From contig JBJXFQ010000106.1 of NCBI GenBank assembly GCA_046155605.1, positions 1 to 35,989 of the forward strand: 35,989 nt of DNA. The letters run 5' to 3'. Source of the DNA: JAEUIZ01 sp046155605 (GTDB lineage: Bacteria > Planctomycetota > Phycisphaerae > Phycisphaerales > UBA1924). Under the pieces are notes generated by a model. It had not been told where the DNA came from. It ran no database searches and was given only the letters and a program-made list of their open reading frames with translations. Made by a program: the position numbers and the translations under genes. How positions within the stretch are numbered: the stretch's first letter is position 1; each line of letters opens with the position of its first letter. Shown here in pieces: positions 17,010 to 24,729 of the stretch.

Positions 17010-18464
17010 GTGGCAAAGTCGCGGCAGGTTTTCGTGTGTCGATCGTGCGGGAGCGCGCAGAGTCGCTGGCTGGGCAAATGCCCGGACTGCGGCACATGGG
17101 ACGCGCTAGAGGCGCAGCGCGTCGAGGCGGCGGCCAAGACCGATCCGCAGCGCGGAATCGTTGAGGCTTGGGCGACGCTGAGCGAGGGTGGAACGGCGGG
17201 AGGCGGAGTTGCGGGGATGGGCGGCGGGGCGGTGCCGATCGGCGAAGTGCCGGCGAGCGAGACGACCCCGCGGATCGGAACGGGGCTGCCGGAGTTGGAT
17301 CGCGTCTTGGGAGGGCCGACGGGCGCGATGGGGCTGGTGCCGGGGTCGGCGGTGCTGGTGGGCGGGCCGCCGGGAATCGGGAAGAGCACGCTGCTGCTTC
17401 AGGCGGCTGCTGCGGTGGCGCGGCGAGGAACGCGCGTGCTGTATGTATCGAGCGAGGAATCGGCGGCGCAGGTGCGCGCGCGGGCGGAGCGGCTGGGGGC
17501 GGTGGCGAGCGGGCCGGGCGCGACGGAACTGTTCCTGCTGGCGGATACGAACCTGGCGCGGATCGTCGAGCAGGCGCGGAAGGTGGCACCGGCGGTGCTG
17601 GTGATCGATTCGGTGCAGATGGTGTACAAGCCGGACCTGCCGGCGGCGCCGGGGAGCATCACGCAGTTGCGGCGGTGCTGTGCGGACCTTGCGTACCTGG
17701 CGAAGATGAGCGGGATCGCGGTGGTGCTGGTGGGGCATGTAACAAAGGATGACCAGTTGGCCGGGCCGCGGTTATTAGAACATCTGGTGGACGCGGTGCT
17801 GCGGTTTGAGGGCGATCGGCACCACGCGCATCGGATCGTGCGCGCGGCGAAGAACCGATTCGGCGCGACGCAGGAGATCGGGCTTTTCGAGATGACGGCG
17901 GGCGGGTTGCGCGATCTGCCCGGGGGCGTGGCGGCGGCGGCGCTCGGCGGCGGGGCGGGGGGGGCGGGGGGCAAGCCGAGGCCCGGGAGCGTGGTGTGCC
18001 CGGTCTTCACGGGCTCGCGGTGCCTGATGGTGGAACTGCAGGCGCTGACGGCCACGGGGTTTGTCGGCGCGGCGAAGCGGAAGTGCTCCGGCATCGACGC
18101 GAATCGGATGGCGATGCTCATTGCGGTGCTCGAACAGCACGCTGAGCTGCGGCTGGCGGATCGCGATGTGTTCGCGTCGGCGGTCGGGGGGATGCGCGTC
18201 GTCGATCCGGGGGCGGATTTGGCGCTGTTGCTCGCCATTGGCGGGGCACAGTTGCGGCGGGGGCTCGCGCCGGCGACGGCGGTGGTGGGCGAGGTCGGGC
18301 TGGGTGGCGAGATCAGGCCGGTGGCGGGGCTGGAGCAGCGGGTCGCCGAGGCGGCGCGGCTGGGATATCGGCGGGTGATCGTGCCCAAGCAGCGGAGCGA
18401 GAGGCTTGGGGCGGAGGTCGTCGTGGTCTCGACGATCGCGGGGGCGATGGAGGAGTTGGGGTAG
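17010..18464 (+). CDS. radA: DNA repair protein RadA (Sms)
   Basis: This 484-residue RecA-related ATPase/helicase processes branched recombination intermediates. Domains in order: N-terminal zinc finger C10-x2-C13-x10-C24-x2-C27; RecA-like ATPase with Walker A GGPPGIGKST (118-127) and a Walker B-like VLVIDSVQ; the RadA-specific KNRFG (281-285); and a Lon-protease-like C-terminal domain without protease function, ending in IRPVAGLEQRVAEAARLGYRR. The length is close to the usual ~455, with extra Gly/Ala-rich spacers after the finger and near 310-325. The frame is open far upstream, but GTG 17010 gives (M)AKSRQVFVCRSCG, in register with the conserved N-terminus. A six-base-pair GACACA/TGTGTC hairpin near 18479-18494 follows the stop. 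Confidence 0.96.
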   Translation: MAKSRQVFVCRSCGSAQSRWLGKCPDCGTWDALEAQRVEAAAKTDPQRGIVEAWATLSEGGTAGGGVAGMGGGAVPIGEVPASETTPRIGTGLPELDRVLGGPTGAMGLVPGSAVLVGGPPGIGKSTLLLQAAAAVARRGTRVLYVSSEESAAQVRARAERLGAVASGPGATELFLLADTNLARIVEQARKVAPAVLVIDSVQMVYKPDLPAAPGSITQLRRCCADLAYLAKMSGIAVVLVGHVTKDDQLAGPRLLEHLVDAVLRFEGDRHHAHRIVRAAKNRFGATQEIGLFEMTAGGLRDLPGGVAAAALGGGAGGAGGKPRPGSVVCPVFTGSRCLMVELQALTATGFVGAAKRKCSGIDANRMAMLIAVLEQHAELRLADRDVFASAVGGMRVVDPGADLALLLAIGGAQLRRGLAPATAVVGEVGLGGEIRPVAGLEQRVAEAARLGYRRVIVPKQRSERLGAEVVVVSTIAGAMEELG

Positions 18465-18572
18465 ACGCCGGAGCGCGCGACACATTGTTGTGTCATTCTC
18501 GCAAGGCGGCGCACAGAACTGTGGAACTTGCGTCGCGGGCCGTGGATTTGTTTTACATTCCGACATTATGTA

Positions 18573-18601
18573 TTGACAGGCCGAGGCGTCGTCAGTAGAT
18601 T
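18573..18601 (+). promoter_or_regulatory. Sigma-70-like promoter for the secreted-protein pair
   Basis: A perfect -35, TTGACA (18573-18578), a 17-base spacer, and TAGATT (18596-18601) as -10. The start codon at 18660 is about 55 bases further down with a proper Shine-Dalgarno. This is the best-matching promoter I found in the window. Confidence 0.65.
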
Positions 18602-18659
18602 GCCACAGCACGGCGACGGCGTGATAGTTCGCCGCTGTTCGTGGCAAGGAGACCCTGCG

Positions 18660-19913
18660 ATGAATCGGATGCTGTTGTGCGTGGCGGCGCTCGCGCTCGC
18701 CTGGTGCTCGGTCGGCGTGGCACAGATCATCGTGCCGGGCGCGGATGGCTCGGACGGGGCATTCAGCCCGACGACGAACACGGTAGTTCCATTGCAGGAC
18801 GCGCCGAGCGGCCCGTGGAACGGGCCGAATACGATGCCGGGGAAGGGCGTGTATGACCCGAATCAGTGGGCGGTGGTGTATCGATTCACATCGGTCAACA
18901 TTCCGGCGAATGTGACGGTGACGTTCACAAACCATCCGAGCCGCGCGCCGGTGGTGTGGCTGGTGTCGGGGAACGTGACGATCAATGGGACGATCAATCT
19001 GAACGGTCAACAGCAGACGAACGTGCTGGTGCCGGCCGAACCGGGTCCGGGCGGGTTTCGAGGCGGGCGTCGAGCAGTCGCGGCTGGACAGCCGGGGAGC
19101 GCCGGCTTTGGGCCGGGCGCGGGTGATTATCCAGAGGGAACGGGAAGCTATGGAACACTCGGAAATGTCAATCAGTCGATGTTGTACGGTTCGGTTACGA
19201 TCTTTCCGTTGATCGGCGGGAGTGGCGGAGGGGGGATTGACGGGCTCGAACCGAGCTACACCTCCGGCGCTGGCGGCGGCGCACTCCTGATCGCGTGCCA
19301 GCAAACGCTCACGTTCAACGGGCTCATTACGGCTCGCGGAGGGGATGCGGCTGCCGGCGCGGGAAGCGGAGGAGGCATCCGGCTCATCGCGAACTCGGTG
19401 GTCGAAAGCTCACCTGGCGCTGGCCGGCTTCGAGCGGAGCCTGGCAATGCTTCGTTGTGCTGCAACCGTGCCGCCGGCCGTGGCCGAATCCGGATTGAGA
19501 TCAGCAACGCGGGAACATTGATGCTGGCGGACCCCGGGATTCCTGCGGCGATTCCGAGCGTCTTTCCACCAGCCACTCCAGCGAAGATCTTCCCTGACGG
19601 TACGAACGTGGCGGGTTCAATCCGCATTGTGAGTGTCGGCAAGGCCAACGTGCCGACCGATCCGCGTGCCACGCTCACGTTCCCGCAGGCGGACGTGCAA
19701 CTGACCGCTCCAACCACGACGATGATCTTCATCGAGACGAAGAAAATCAACACCACGAGCTTTGTTCGGCTGCGGCTCCTGCCGTTCTCGGTCGGCGGTG
19801 CCGACGCGGTGGTGAACGCGACGTTTGTCTCCGGGGACTTTGACCTGGCGACGTGGCGGGCGGATGTGAACCTGCCCGTGAACTACAGCGTAATCCAGGC
19901 GTGGGCGCAGTGA
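18660..19913 (+). CDS. Secreted glycine-rich protein, possibly beta-helical
   Basis: A 417-residue protein with a classic signal peptide (MNRMLLCVAALALAWCSVGVAQ). The mature part is rich in Gly, Asn, Thr and Val with parallel strand-turn repeats (VTINGTINLNGQQ, LTFNGLITARGGDA, GGGIRLIANSVV), reminiscent of extracellular beta-helix proteins. I do not recognise a named family or catalytic residues. ATG 18660 has AAGGAGA seven bases upstream, which decides the start against the longer frame from 18528. The next gene, a small dockerin-tailed protein, begins 23 bases downstream on the same strand with its own AAGGAG. The pair probably shares the promoter at 18573-18601 and may act together at the cell surface. 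Confidence 0.78.
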   Translation: MNRMLLCVAALALAWCSVGVAQIIVPGADGSDGAFSPTTNTVVPLQDAPSGPWNGPNTMPGKGVYDPNQWAVVYRFTSVNIPANVTVTFTNHPSRAPVVWLVSGNVTINGTINLNGQQQTNVLVPAEPGPGGFRGGRRAVAAGQPGSAGFGPGAGDYPEGTGSYGTLGNVNQSMLYGSVTIFPLIGGSGGGGIDGLEPSYTSGAGGGALLIACQQTLTFNGLITARGGDAAAGAGSGGGIRLIANSVVESSPGAGRLRAEPGNASLCCNRAAGRGRIRIEISNAGTLMLADPGIPAAIPSVFPPATPAKIFPDGTNVAGSIRIVSVGKANVPTDPRATLTFPQADVQLTAPTTTMIFIETKKINTTSFVRLRLLPFSVGGADAVVNATFVSGDFDLATWRADVNLPVNYSVIQAWAQ

Positions 19914-19936
19914 GCCAGCATCAAGGAGCCAAGCCC

Positions 19937-20308
19937 ATGAAGAAGCAACTCTCATCCCTTGTGATCGCACTCATCTGCGGCGGAACACTCTCTGTCGGCG
20001 ATTCGGCGCTCGGGCAGACGCTGGCCGTGTCGCGCGAGGTTTCGGTGCTGCGGTTCGAGTCCGTCGCGCAGCCCGCGGCGACGCTGGCGGTCTCGCGCGA
20101 GGCGTCGGTGCGGCTCACGCTCTGCAACGCCAACTGCGACGCATCAATGGTCGAGCCGATCCTGAATGTCGCGGACTTCATCTGCTTCACAAATGCGTAC
20201 GCGGCGGGGAACCCCTACGCCAACTGCGACGCGTCGACGGTGCAGCCCGTGCTCAACGTCGCGGATTTTGTCTGCTTCCTCAATCTGTTCGCGGCGGGAT
20301 GCACATAG
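19937..20308 (+). CDS. Small secreted protein with paired GC-type dockerin tail
   Basis: A 123-residue protein: a signal peptide (to about ALGQ), a short mature part with a direct repeat (TLAVSREVSV then TLAVSREASV), and a C-terminal pair NCDAS-x-x-x-P-x-LNVADF-x-CF, homologous to the tail at 4547-5470. There is no room for a catalytic domain, so it is almost entirely a tail module; it may be an adaptor, a decoy or a trimmed remnant. ATG 19937 has AAGGAG nearby. It follows the glycine-rich secreted protein after 23 bases, suggesting one transcript. That protein lacks its own tail, so a split or in-trans arrangement is possible. The final GCT/GCT-type ends match. Confidence 0.85.
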   Translation: MKKQLSSLVIALICGGTLSVGDSALGQTLAVSREVSVLRFESVAQPAATLAVSREASVRLTLCNANCDASMVEPILNVADFICFTNAYAAGNPYANCDASTVQPVLNVADFVCFLNLFAAGCT

Positions 20309-20362
20309 CGTCGGCCGCGCCCTCGACGGACGTTGTCGCTTGTGGAATCGGAGGGACGCCCT

Positions 20363-20382
20363 CCGGGGCGTGAACGCCCCGG
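20363..20382. terminator. CCGGGGCG hairpin between convergent genes
   Basis: A perfect eight-base-pair stem, CCGGGGCG / CGCCCCGG, with loop TGAA, in the 88-base gap between convergent genes ending at 20308 and 20397. GAGGG-ACG-CCCTC just before it forms a second, smaller hairpin. It could act in both directions. The sequence also belongs to the dispersed family at 6464-6483. Confidence 0.5.
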
Positions 20383-20396
20383 CTCGCCTTCAGCAT

Positions 20397-21389
20397 TCAC
20401 GGTGCGGGAACGGCTTGGCTTTCTGCCGCACAGTGTGCGCACCACATCGCCGACGCGGCCAATACGGGCTCGTCGGGCAATGTCTGCGGCGGGTGCCAGG
20501 CCTTTGGGGTGGACTTGGTTGCCGGAGGAATCTTCTTGATCACATCGAGGAACTGCGTCTTGTACTCGTTCTTGAAGTCCTTGTAGTTCGCGTTGCCCTG
20601 CGTCGAGGCGTATTCGCCCGCGAGCATGGACTGGATCTGTTTCACGCGGTCCTCGGGGTTGGGGTGGGTGGAAAGGAAGGCCGGCTGGCTGCTGCCCTGC
20701 GAGAGTTGGGCGAGGACGCCCATGACTTCCATCTGGCCGCGCGGGTTGTAGCCGACGTTGGCCATGTAGCGGACGCCGAGGCGGTCGGCCTCGAGTTCCT
20801 CGTCGCGGCCGTACTTGAGCAGGACCAGGTTGCCGCCGACGGCGATGGCGGGGAGGGCGTACTGGCCGTAGCGGCGGAAGGCGGTGTCCTGATCGGAGAG
20901 CCCGACGCCGATCGCTGCGCCGGCGAGGACGGCGTTGAGCCCGATCTGGGAACTGATTCGCTGGTTGCCGTGACGCGCGGTGACGTGCGCGATCTCGTGC
21001 CCGATGACGCCGGCCATCTGTGCCTCGGTGGTGAGTCTTTCGGCGAGCCCGCGGGTGAAGAAGACCTTGCCGCCAGGCAGAGCAAAGGCATTGACAACGT
21101 CGGTGTTGAGCAGCGTGAACTCCCAGGGGAGGGCGGGGTTGTCGGCCTCGGTCTCCTTGGCCATTTTCTGCCCGATGCGCGTGACATAGGCCTGGAGGCT
21201 GGCATCGGGCACCGCGCCGCCGAACTCGGTGGTGAACTGGGGCGCGGCCTCGGCACCCATGGCGATTTCTTGATCGCGTGAGAGCAGGGTGAGGGTTCGC
21301 TTGCCGGTGGCAGCGTTGGTCGAGCAGCCGACCAGGACGAATGACGAGGCGACAAGGGACGAGGCGACGAGGGCGAGCAGAGTTCGCAT
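20397..21389 (-). CDS. M48-family zinc metalloprotease lipoprotein
   Basis: A 330-residue periplasmic or outer-envelope protease like BepA/LoiP. The lipobox is LVGC (Cys22). The active-site helix is H131-E-I-A-H135 with catalytic E132, and ELEAD (198-202) supplies the third zinc ligand, most likely E198. NAFALPGGKVFFTRGL before the HEXXH is typical of the family. Members cut misfolded outer-membrane proteins. Residues after 220 resemble the STHPNPEDR substrate-channel segment (LSTHPNPEDRVKQI). ATG 21389 has GGGAGGT five bases upstream. It is divergent from the UbiE-like gene across 34-52 bases. Confidence 0.93.
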   Translation of the reverse strand: MRTLLALVASSLVASSFVLVGCSTNAATGKRTLTLLSRDQEIAMGAEAAPQFTTEFGGAVPDASLQAYVTRIGQKMAKETEADNPALPWEFTLLNTDVVNAFALPGGKVFFTRGLAERLTTEAQMAGVIGHEIAHVTARHGNQRISSQIGLNAVLAGAAIGVGLSDQDTAFRRYGQYALPAIAVGGNLVLLKYGRDEELEADRLGVRYMANVGYNPRGQMEVMGVLAQLSQGSSQPAFLSTHPNPEDRVKQIQSMLAGEYASTQGNANYKDFKNEYKTQFLDVIKKIPPATKSTPKAWHPPQTLPDEPVLAASAMWCAHCAAESQAVPAP

Positions 21390-21412
21390 GACAGACCTCC
21401 CGGCACGCCGCG

Positions 21413-21418
21413 TAGGAT
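21413..21418 (+). promoter_or_regulatory. Candidate -10 box (TAGGAT) before the UbiE-like gene
   Basis: TAGGAT, five bases (CGGGC), then GTG 21424. This spacing is the main reason for choosing the GTG start over ATG 21442. Confidence 0.35.
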
Positions 21419-21423
21419 CGGGC

Positions 21424-22203
21424 GTGCGTACCGAGAAGGTTATGACGCCAGGGCCCTCGCTGGGATGGACGGATGAAGCCCTGCTTCATCCTCACGAGCA
21501 GGCGGACAAGCCGGCGCGAGTGCGGGCGATGTTCGCGGCGATCGCGCGGCGGTATGACCTCAACAACCGCGTGCATTCGCTCGGGCGTGACCGGGCGTGG
21601 CGGCGGTTCGCGGCGGATCGGGCCCGCGTCGCCGAGGGCGATCATGTGCTCGACGTTGCGTGCGGCACGGGGGATTTGACGCTGGAACTTGCGCGGCGGG
21701 GGGGCGGGCGGGACGCGGCACGGGTGGTGGGGCTCGATTTCACGCCGGAGATGCTCGCGATCGCGCGGCGGAAGGCGCAGCCGAGGCCGGTGGAGTTTGT
21801 GGAGGGCGATGCGATGGCGCTGCCCTTTGCGGACGCGAGTTTCGACGCGGTGACGATCGCGTTTGGGATTCGCAACGTGGCCGAGCCGATGCGGGCGTTG
21901 CGCGAGTTTGCGCGGGTCTTGCGCTCCGGCGGTCGGGTGGTGGTTCTGGAGTTTGATCGCCCGCGGACGGCGGTGATGCGGTGGGTGACGGCGGGGTATT
22001 GCGGGTGGCTGATGCCGCGGACGGCGACGCTGATCAGCGGCGATCGGAGCGGGGCGTATCGGTACTTGCCGCGGAGCGTGGGGACGTTTGTGGGCGCGGA
22101 GGAGCTGCGCGGGATGATCGCTGAGGCGGGATTCAGGGACGTGCAGAGCAAGCGGCTGACGATGGGGGTGTGCGCGTGTACGTGGGGCGTGAAGCCAACG
22201 TAG
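21424..22203 (+). CDS. ubiE: UbiE/MenG-type quinone C-methyltransferase
   Basis: This SAM-dependent methyltransferase is expected to act in the last step of menaquinone biosynthesis (demethylmenaquinone methylation). Motifs are RYDLNNRVHSLG (substrate-side signature), VLDVACGTGDLT (SAM motif I), GLDFTPEML, and DAVTIAFGIRNV followed by FARVLRSGGR, characteristic of the UbiE/COQ5 family. A C-terminal GFRDVQSKRLTMGVCACTWG ends with the usual hydrophobic strand. From GTG 21424 it is 259 residues. ATG 21442 (253 residues) is the alternative, with GAGAAGG only two bases upstream. The start remains open. The M48 gene diverges on the other side. Confidence 0.92.
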   Translation: MRTEKVMTPGPSLGWTDEALLHPHEQADKPARVRAMFAAIARRYDLNNRVHSLGRDRAWRRFAADRARVAEGDHVLDVACGTGDLTLELARRGGGRDAARVVGLDFTPEMLAIARRKAQPRPVEFVEGDAMALPFADASFDAVTIAFGIRNVAEPMRALREFARVLRSGGRVVVLEFDRPRTAVMRWVTAGYCGWLMPRTATLISGDRSGAYRYLPRSVGTFVGAEELRGMIAEAGFRDVQSKRLTMGVCACTWGVKPT

Positions 22204-22538
22204 TCGGGGGTGTGGTCCGCGATCTTGGCTTCCTGAGCCGACTGTGCTGGCGGTCGCCACTTTCGTTGCGTTCCGATCGCTCGCGCGATCGGCTCAAATC
22301 CGAGCACCCCCAGTTGTGGTCGAAGGCCGATAACGCCGTGGCGATGTCCGAGAACGCTTGGGCGATCGGCGGTTGTTGCGCGGTGGTCCGAAATGGCACG
22401 AAGGCGATTGCAGATTCATGGTCACCGGGCCGGCCTCTCGATAGACCGCGGCATCGGGTCGTGCTGGAGCGCGACCAACGTATCTCGACGGGTCCGGTGG
22501 AACCGGTGCCGATCGGCTCTTCCACCAGGACCACGACC
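22204..22538. other. Non-coding gap with one palindrome
   Basis: No convincing gene lies in these 335 bases. A perfect palindromic stem, CCGATCGC-TCGC-GCGATCGG, sits at 22273-22292. It has no T-run, so it is more likely a binding site or repeat than a terminator. The last 20 bases hold AGGA nine bases before ATG 22539. I found no good -35/-10 pair. Confidence 0.5.
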
Positions 22539-23240
22539 ATGCCAGAACTGACGGAACGGTTCTTCGAGTCGCTCATCAGCGGCGACCGCCCCGGCTCGCG
22601 CCGGATTGTCGAGGAGGCGCTGGCGACGAGCAGCCCCTCCGCCCTCATCACCGATCTCTTCTGGCCGACGTATGAGATGATCGAGCGGCTGTATCGCTCG
22701 GACCAACTGGGCAAGTTGAGCCATCACCTCGCCACGCGGCTGCTGCGGGTGCTGGTGGATCAGAACGCGGCGCGGCTGACGCCGCAGGCCGCGCGCGGGC
22801 GGAGCGTGCTCGCGCTGTGCGGCCCGCGGGATTCGGACGAGTTGGGCGCGCAGATGGCCGTCGATCTGATCGAGCGCTCGGGCTTTGAGGTGCGTTTCGG
22901 CGGGGGTGGGATCGCCAGCGACGAGATCATGGCGCACATCCACAACGAGCGGCCGCAGGTCTTGCTGATGTTCGCGTCGGGCGCGAATGATCTGCCGCAG
23001 ATCCGGCAGATGATCGATCAGTTGCACGAGATCGGGGCGTGCCCGGACTTGCAGATCGTGGTCGGCGCTGGGGTGTTCAATCGGGCGGATGGGCTGGCCG
23101 AGGAGATCGGCGCGGACCTCTGGGCGCGGAATCCGCTGGAACTCGTCGAGGTGTTGGTTGAGGAGCCGGAGCGACGGTTTGAGGCGAACCAGCGGTCGGT
23201 GGGCCGGACGAAAAAGAAGGTGCGACGCGACGCGGCGTAG
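22539..23240 (+). CDS. B12-binding-domain-like protein with altered ligand residues
   Basis: A 233-residue protein with the CarH/methionine-synthase-type layout: a helical cap (about 1-85) and a Rossmann B12-like domain (about 88-205). In the cap, LYRSDQLGKLSHHLATRLLR lines up with the usual W-x-x-G-x-I-x-x-x-x-EH segment, but with LY for W and HH for EH. In the Rossmann part the DxHxxG cobalt-ligand motif reads D98-S-D100-E-L-G103, so the axial histidine is Asp. The family often senses light or binds cobalamin. This one may bind a different corrinoid form, another ligand or none. The basic C-terminal tail (RTKKKVRR) could touch nucleic acid. ATG 22539 fits a weak AGGA; a strong terminator follows. 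Confidence 0.75.
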   Translation: MPELTERFFESLISGDRPGSRRIVEEALATSSPSALITDLFWPTYEMIERLYRSDQLGKLSHHLATRLLRVLVDQNAARLTPQAARGRSVLALCGPRDSDELGAQMAVDLIERSGFEVRFGGGGIASDEIMAHIHNERPQVLLMFASGANDLPQIRQMIDQLHEIGACPDLQIVVGAGVFNRADGLAEEIGADLWARNPLELVEVLVEEPERRFEANQRSVGRTKKKVRRDAA

Positions 23241-23275
23241 GACGCGCGACGCACGACTCACTCGCAATCATGTGG

Positions 23276-23309
23276 CACGGACCCTGCTCGGAGGGTCCGT
23301 GTTTCTTTT
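23276..23309 (+). terminator. Rho-independent terminator
   Basis: A ten-base-pair stem, CACGGACCCT / AGGGTCCGTG, with a six-base loop and a TTTCTTTT tract. It lies 35 bases behind the B12-like gene and is the clearest intrinsic terminator in the window. Confidence 0.88.
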
Positions 23310-23326
23310 AGCACGACCTACAACTC

Positions 23327-23423
23327 GGGTGCCACCAGTCGATCGAGCCTCGGCGAGAGTGACTGGTGCTTTCGGTTGGTGTTCCCTGCATCAGTCAACC
23401 GAAACGGTTGACTGATGGCACCC
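23327..23423. repeat. ~97 bp repeat with GGGTGCC/GGCACCC ends and a 13 bp hairpin
   Basis: The unit is bounded by GGGTGCC and its complement GGCACCC. Inside are ACCAGTC/GACTGGT and, at 23389-23417, a perfect 13-base-pair hairpin CATCAGTCAACCG-AAA-CGGTTGACTGATG. Diverged copies lie at 31283-31366 and 31473-31563. The minus-strand ORF at 23391-23528 stops inside the hairpin. Confidence 0.8.
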
Positions 23424-23528
23424 GGCCGAGAAAATCTCAACGATTTCCTTTAGGTTTGATGCCTCAGTCAGACAGCAACGATATCGCTTCGATTCGGGCA
23501 GTGCATACTCGACGCGGAAATAGGCCAT
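23391..23528 (-). CDS. 45-residue small protein whose end is encoded by a repeat
   Basis: A minus-strand frame starting at ATG 23528 and stopping at 23391-23393. It is preceded by GGGAGGTGATTT, a near-ideal Shine-Dalgarno with normal spacing, and its codon use is ordinary. It begins MAYFRVEYALPESKRYR and includes a two-cysteine CC, then EASNLKEIVEIF. The last ten residues (after SAG) are read from the dispersed 13-base-pair hairpin, so the native 3' end may have been replaced by, or evolved with, the repeat. No family is recognised. It lies 76 bases downstream of prfA on the same strand; TATGAT at about 23546-23551 (minus strand) could be its own -10. It could be a small regulator or toxin-antitoxin-size protein, but neither is shown. 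Confidence 0.6.
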   Translation of the reverse strand: MAYFRVEYALPESKRYRCCLTEASNLKEIVEIFSAGCHQSTVSVD

Positions 23529-23604
23529 AAATCACCTCCCTGCAGATCATAACACGGCATGCAAGCGGCCCGTTTGGGAGAAGATGCGTAAGCCGTCTGA
23601 CGAT

Positions 23605-24702
23605 CTACAGTTCCGCCAACCTTCTCGCCGTCTCTTGCGCCACCAGATCCTTCATCAGTCGCGCGAGGTCGCCGGACATGATGTCGCGGATCGCGTACTC
23701 GCCGGGCAGGCGTTCGTCGGCGACGATGCTGTCCTTGTAGCGATAGGTGCGGATTTTCTCGGAGCGGTCGCCGCTGCCGATCTGTCCGCGGCGGGCGGCG
23801 GAGCGCTGGGCGTGCTGTCGCTGGCGTTCGGCCTCGTGGAGGCGGGCCATGAGCAGTCGGCGGGCGCGGTCGCGGTTCTGCTGCTGGCTCTTGGCCTCCA
23901 TCATCTTGATGATGATGCCGGTGGGCTTGTGGTGGATCTGCCAGGCCGTCTCGACCTTGTTGACGTTCTGGCCGCCGGGGCCCTGGGCGCGGGTGGCGAA
24001 CTCTTCGACCTCGTTTGCCCAGTCGATCTTGACCTCAACGTCCTCGGCCTCGGGGAGCACCGCGACGGTGGCAGTGCTCGTATGCACGCGGCCCGCCGCC
24101 TCGGTCGCGGGCACTCGCTTGACGGAATGCACCCCGGCCTCGAAGGCGAGCTCGACCCAGACGCCCTCCCCCTCGACGCTCACAACGGCGGAACGGATGC
24201 CGCCCGCGTCGGTCTCGGCGACGACGTCGAGCGCCTCAAACTTCCATCCGCGGCGGATCGCGTACTTCTGGTACATCTCGAGGAGGTCACGGGCCCAGAG
24301 CGCGGCCTCGTCGCCGCCCGTGCCCGCGCGGACTTCGAGCATCACCGAGCCGACCTTCTGGTCCTCGGAGGTGACGAGGCGGGCCTTGACCTGCTCGATG
24401 AGGGCGGCGGCACGCGACTCGACATCGGGCAGTTCTTCGCGGGCGAGAGCGGCGAGATCGGCGTCGGTGCCGGCGATGGCCTCGCGGAGTTCGGCGGCCT
24501 CGGCGAGCAGTTTGCGATACTGGCGATAGCCCTCGACGACGGGCGCGAGTGCCGCACGCTTGATCGAGAGGTCGCGGACCTTTTTGTGGTCCATCGAGAC
24601 CGCGGGATCGAGGAGTTGCTTCTCGAGCGCGTCAAACTCGGCGGCCATCTCGTCGAGGCGACGGGCGAGGCGGTCGGGGAGGATTTCAAAGGTGCTGGGC
24701 AC
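23605..24702 (-). CDS. prfA: Peptide chain release factor 1
   Basis: RF1 ends translation at UAA and UAG. Counting from the TTG at 24708 as residue 1, the tripeptide anticodon PxT is P200-A-T202 inside RVPATEAAGRVHT, and the catalytic GGQ is G245-G246-Q247 in GPGGQNVN, both in the expected register; SPF, which marks RF2, is absent. The usual length is about 360, and this gene gives 365 from GTG 24702 or 367 from TTG 24708. Neither start has a Shine-Dalgarno. GTG is the commoner start and is chosen. The Fic gene ends 27 bases upstream on the same strand, suggesting a shared transcript. The C-terminal region (IRTYRYKDSIVADERLPGEY) is normal. Confidence 0.97.
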   Translation of the reverse strand: MPSTFEILPDRLARRLDEMAAEFDALEKQLLDPAVSMDHKKVRDLSIKRAALAPVVEGYRQYRKLLAEAAELREAIAGTDADLAALAREELPDVESRAAALIEQVKARLVTSEDQKVGSVMLEVRAGTGGDEAALWARDLLEMYQKYAIRRGWKFEALDVVAETDAGGIRSAVVSVEGEGVWVELAFEAGVHSVKRVPATEAAGRVHTSTATVAVLPEAEDVEVKIDWANEVEEFATRAQGPGGQNVNKVETAWQIHHKPTGIIIKMMEAKSQQQNRDRARRLLMARLHEAERQRQHAQRSAARRGQIGSGDRSEKIRTYRYKDSIVADERLPGEYAIRDIMSGDLARLMKDLVAQETARRLAEL

Positions 24703-24729
24703 GGGCAAGGGTATGGGTGGCGGCGGCGG

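Noticed and set aside
20215..22260. A 681-codon minus-strand frame across the M48 and ubiE genes
   Set aside because: It is antisense or out of frame to two well-supported enzymes and its composition is that of a shadow.
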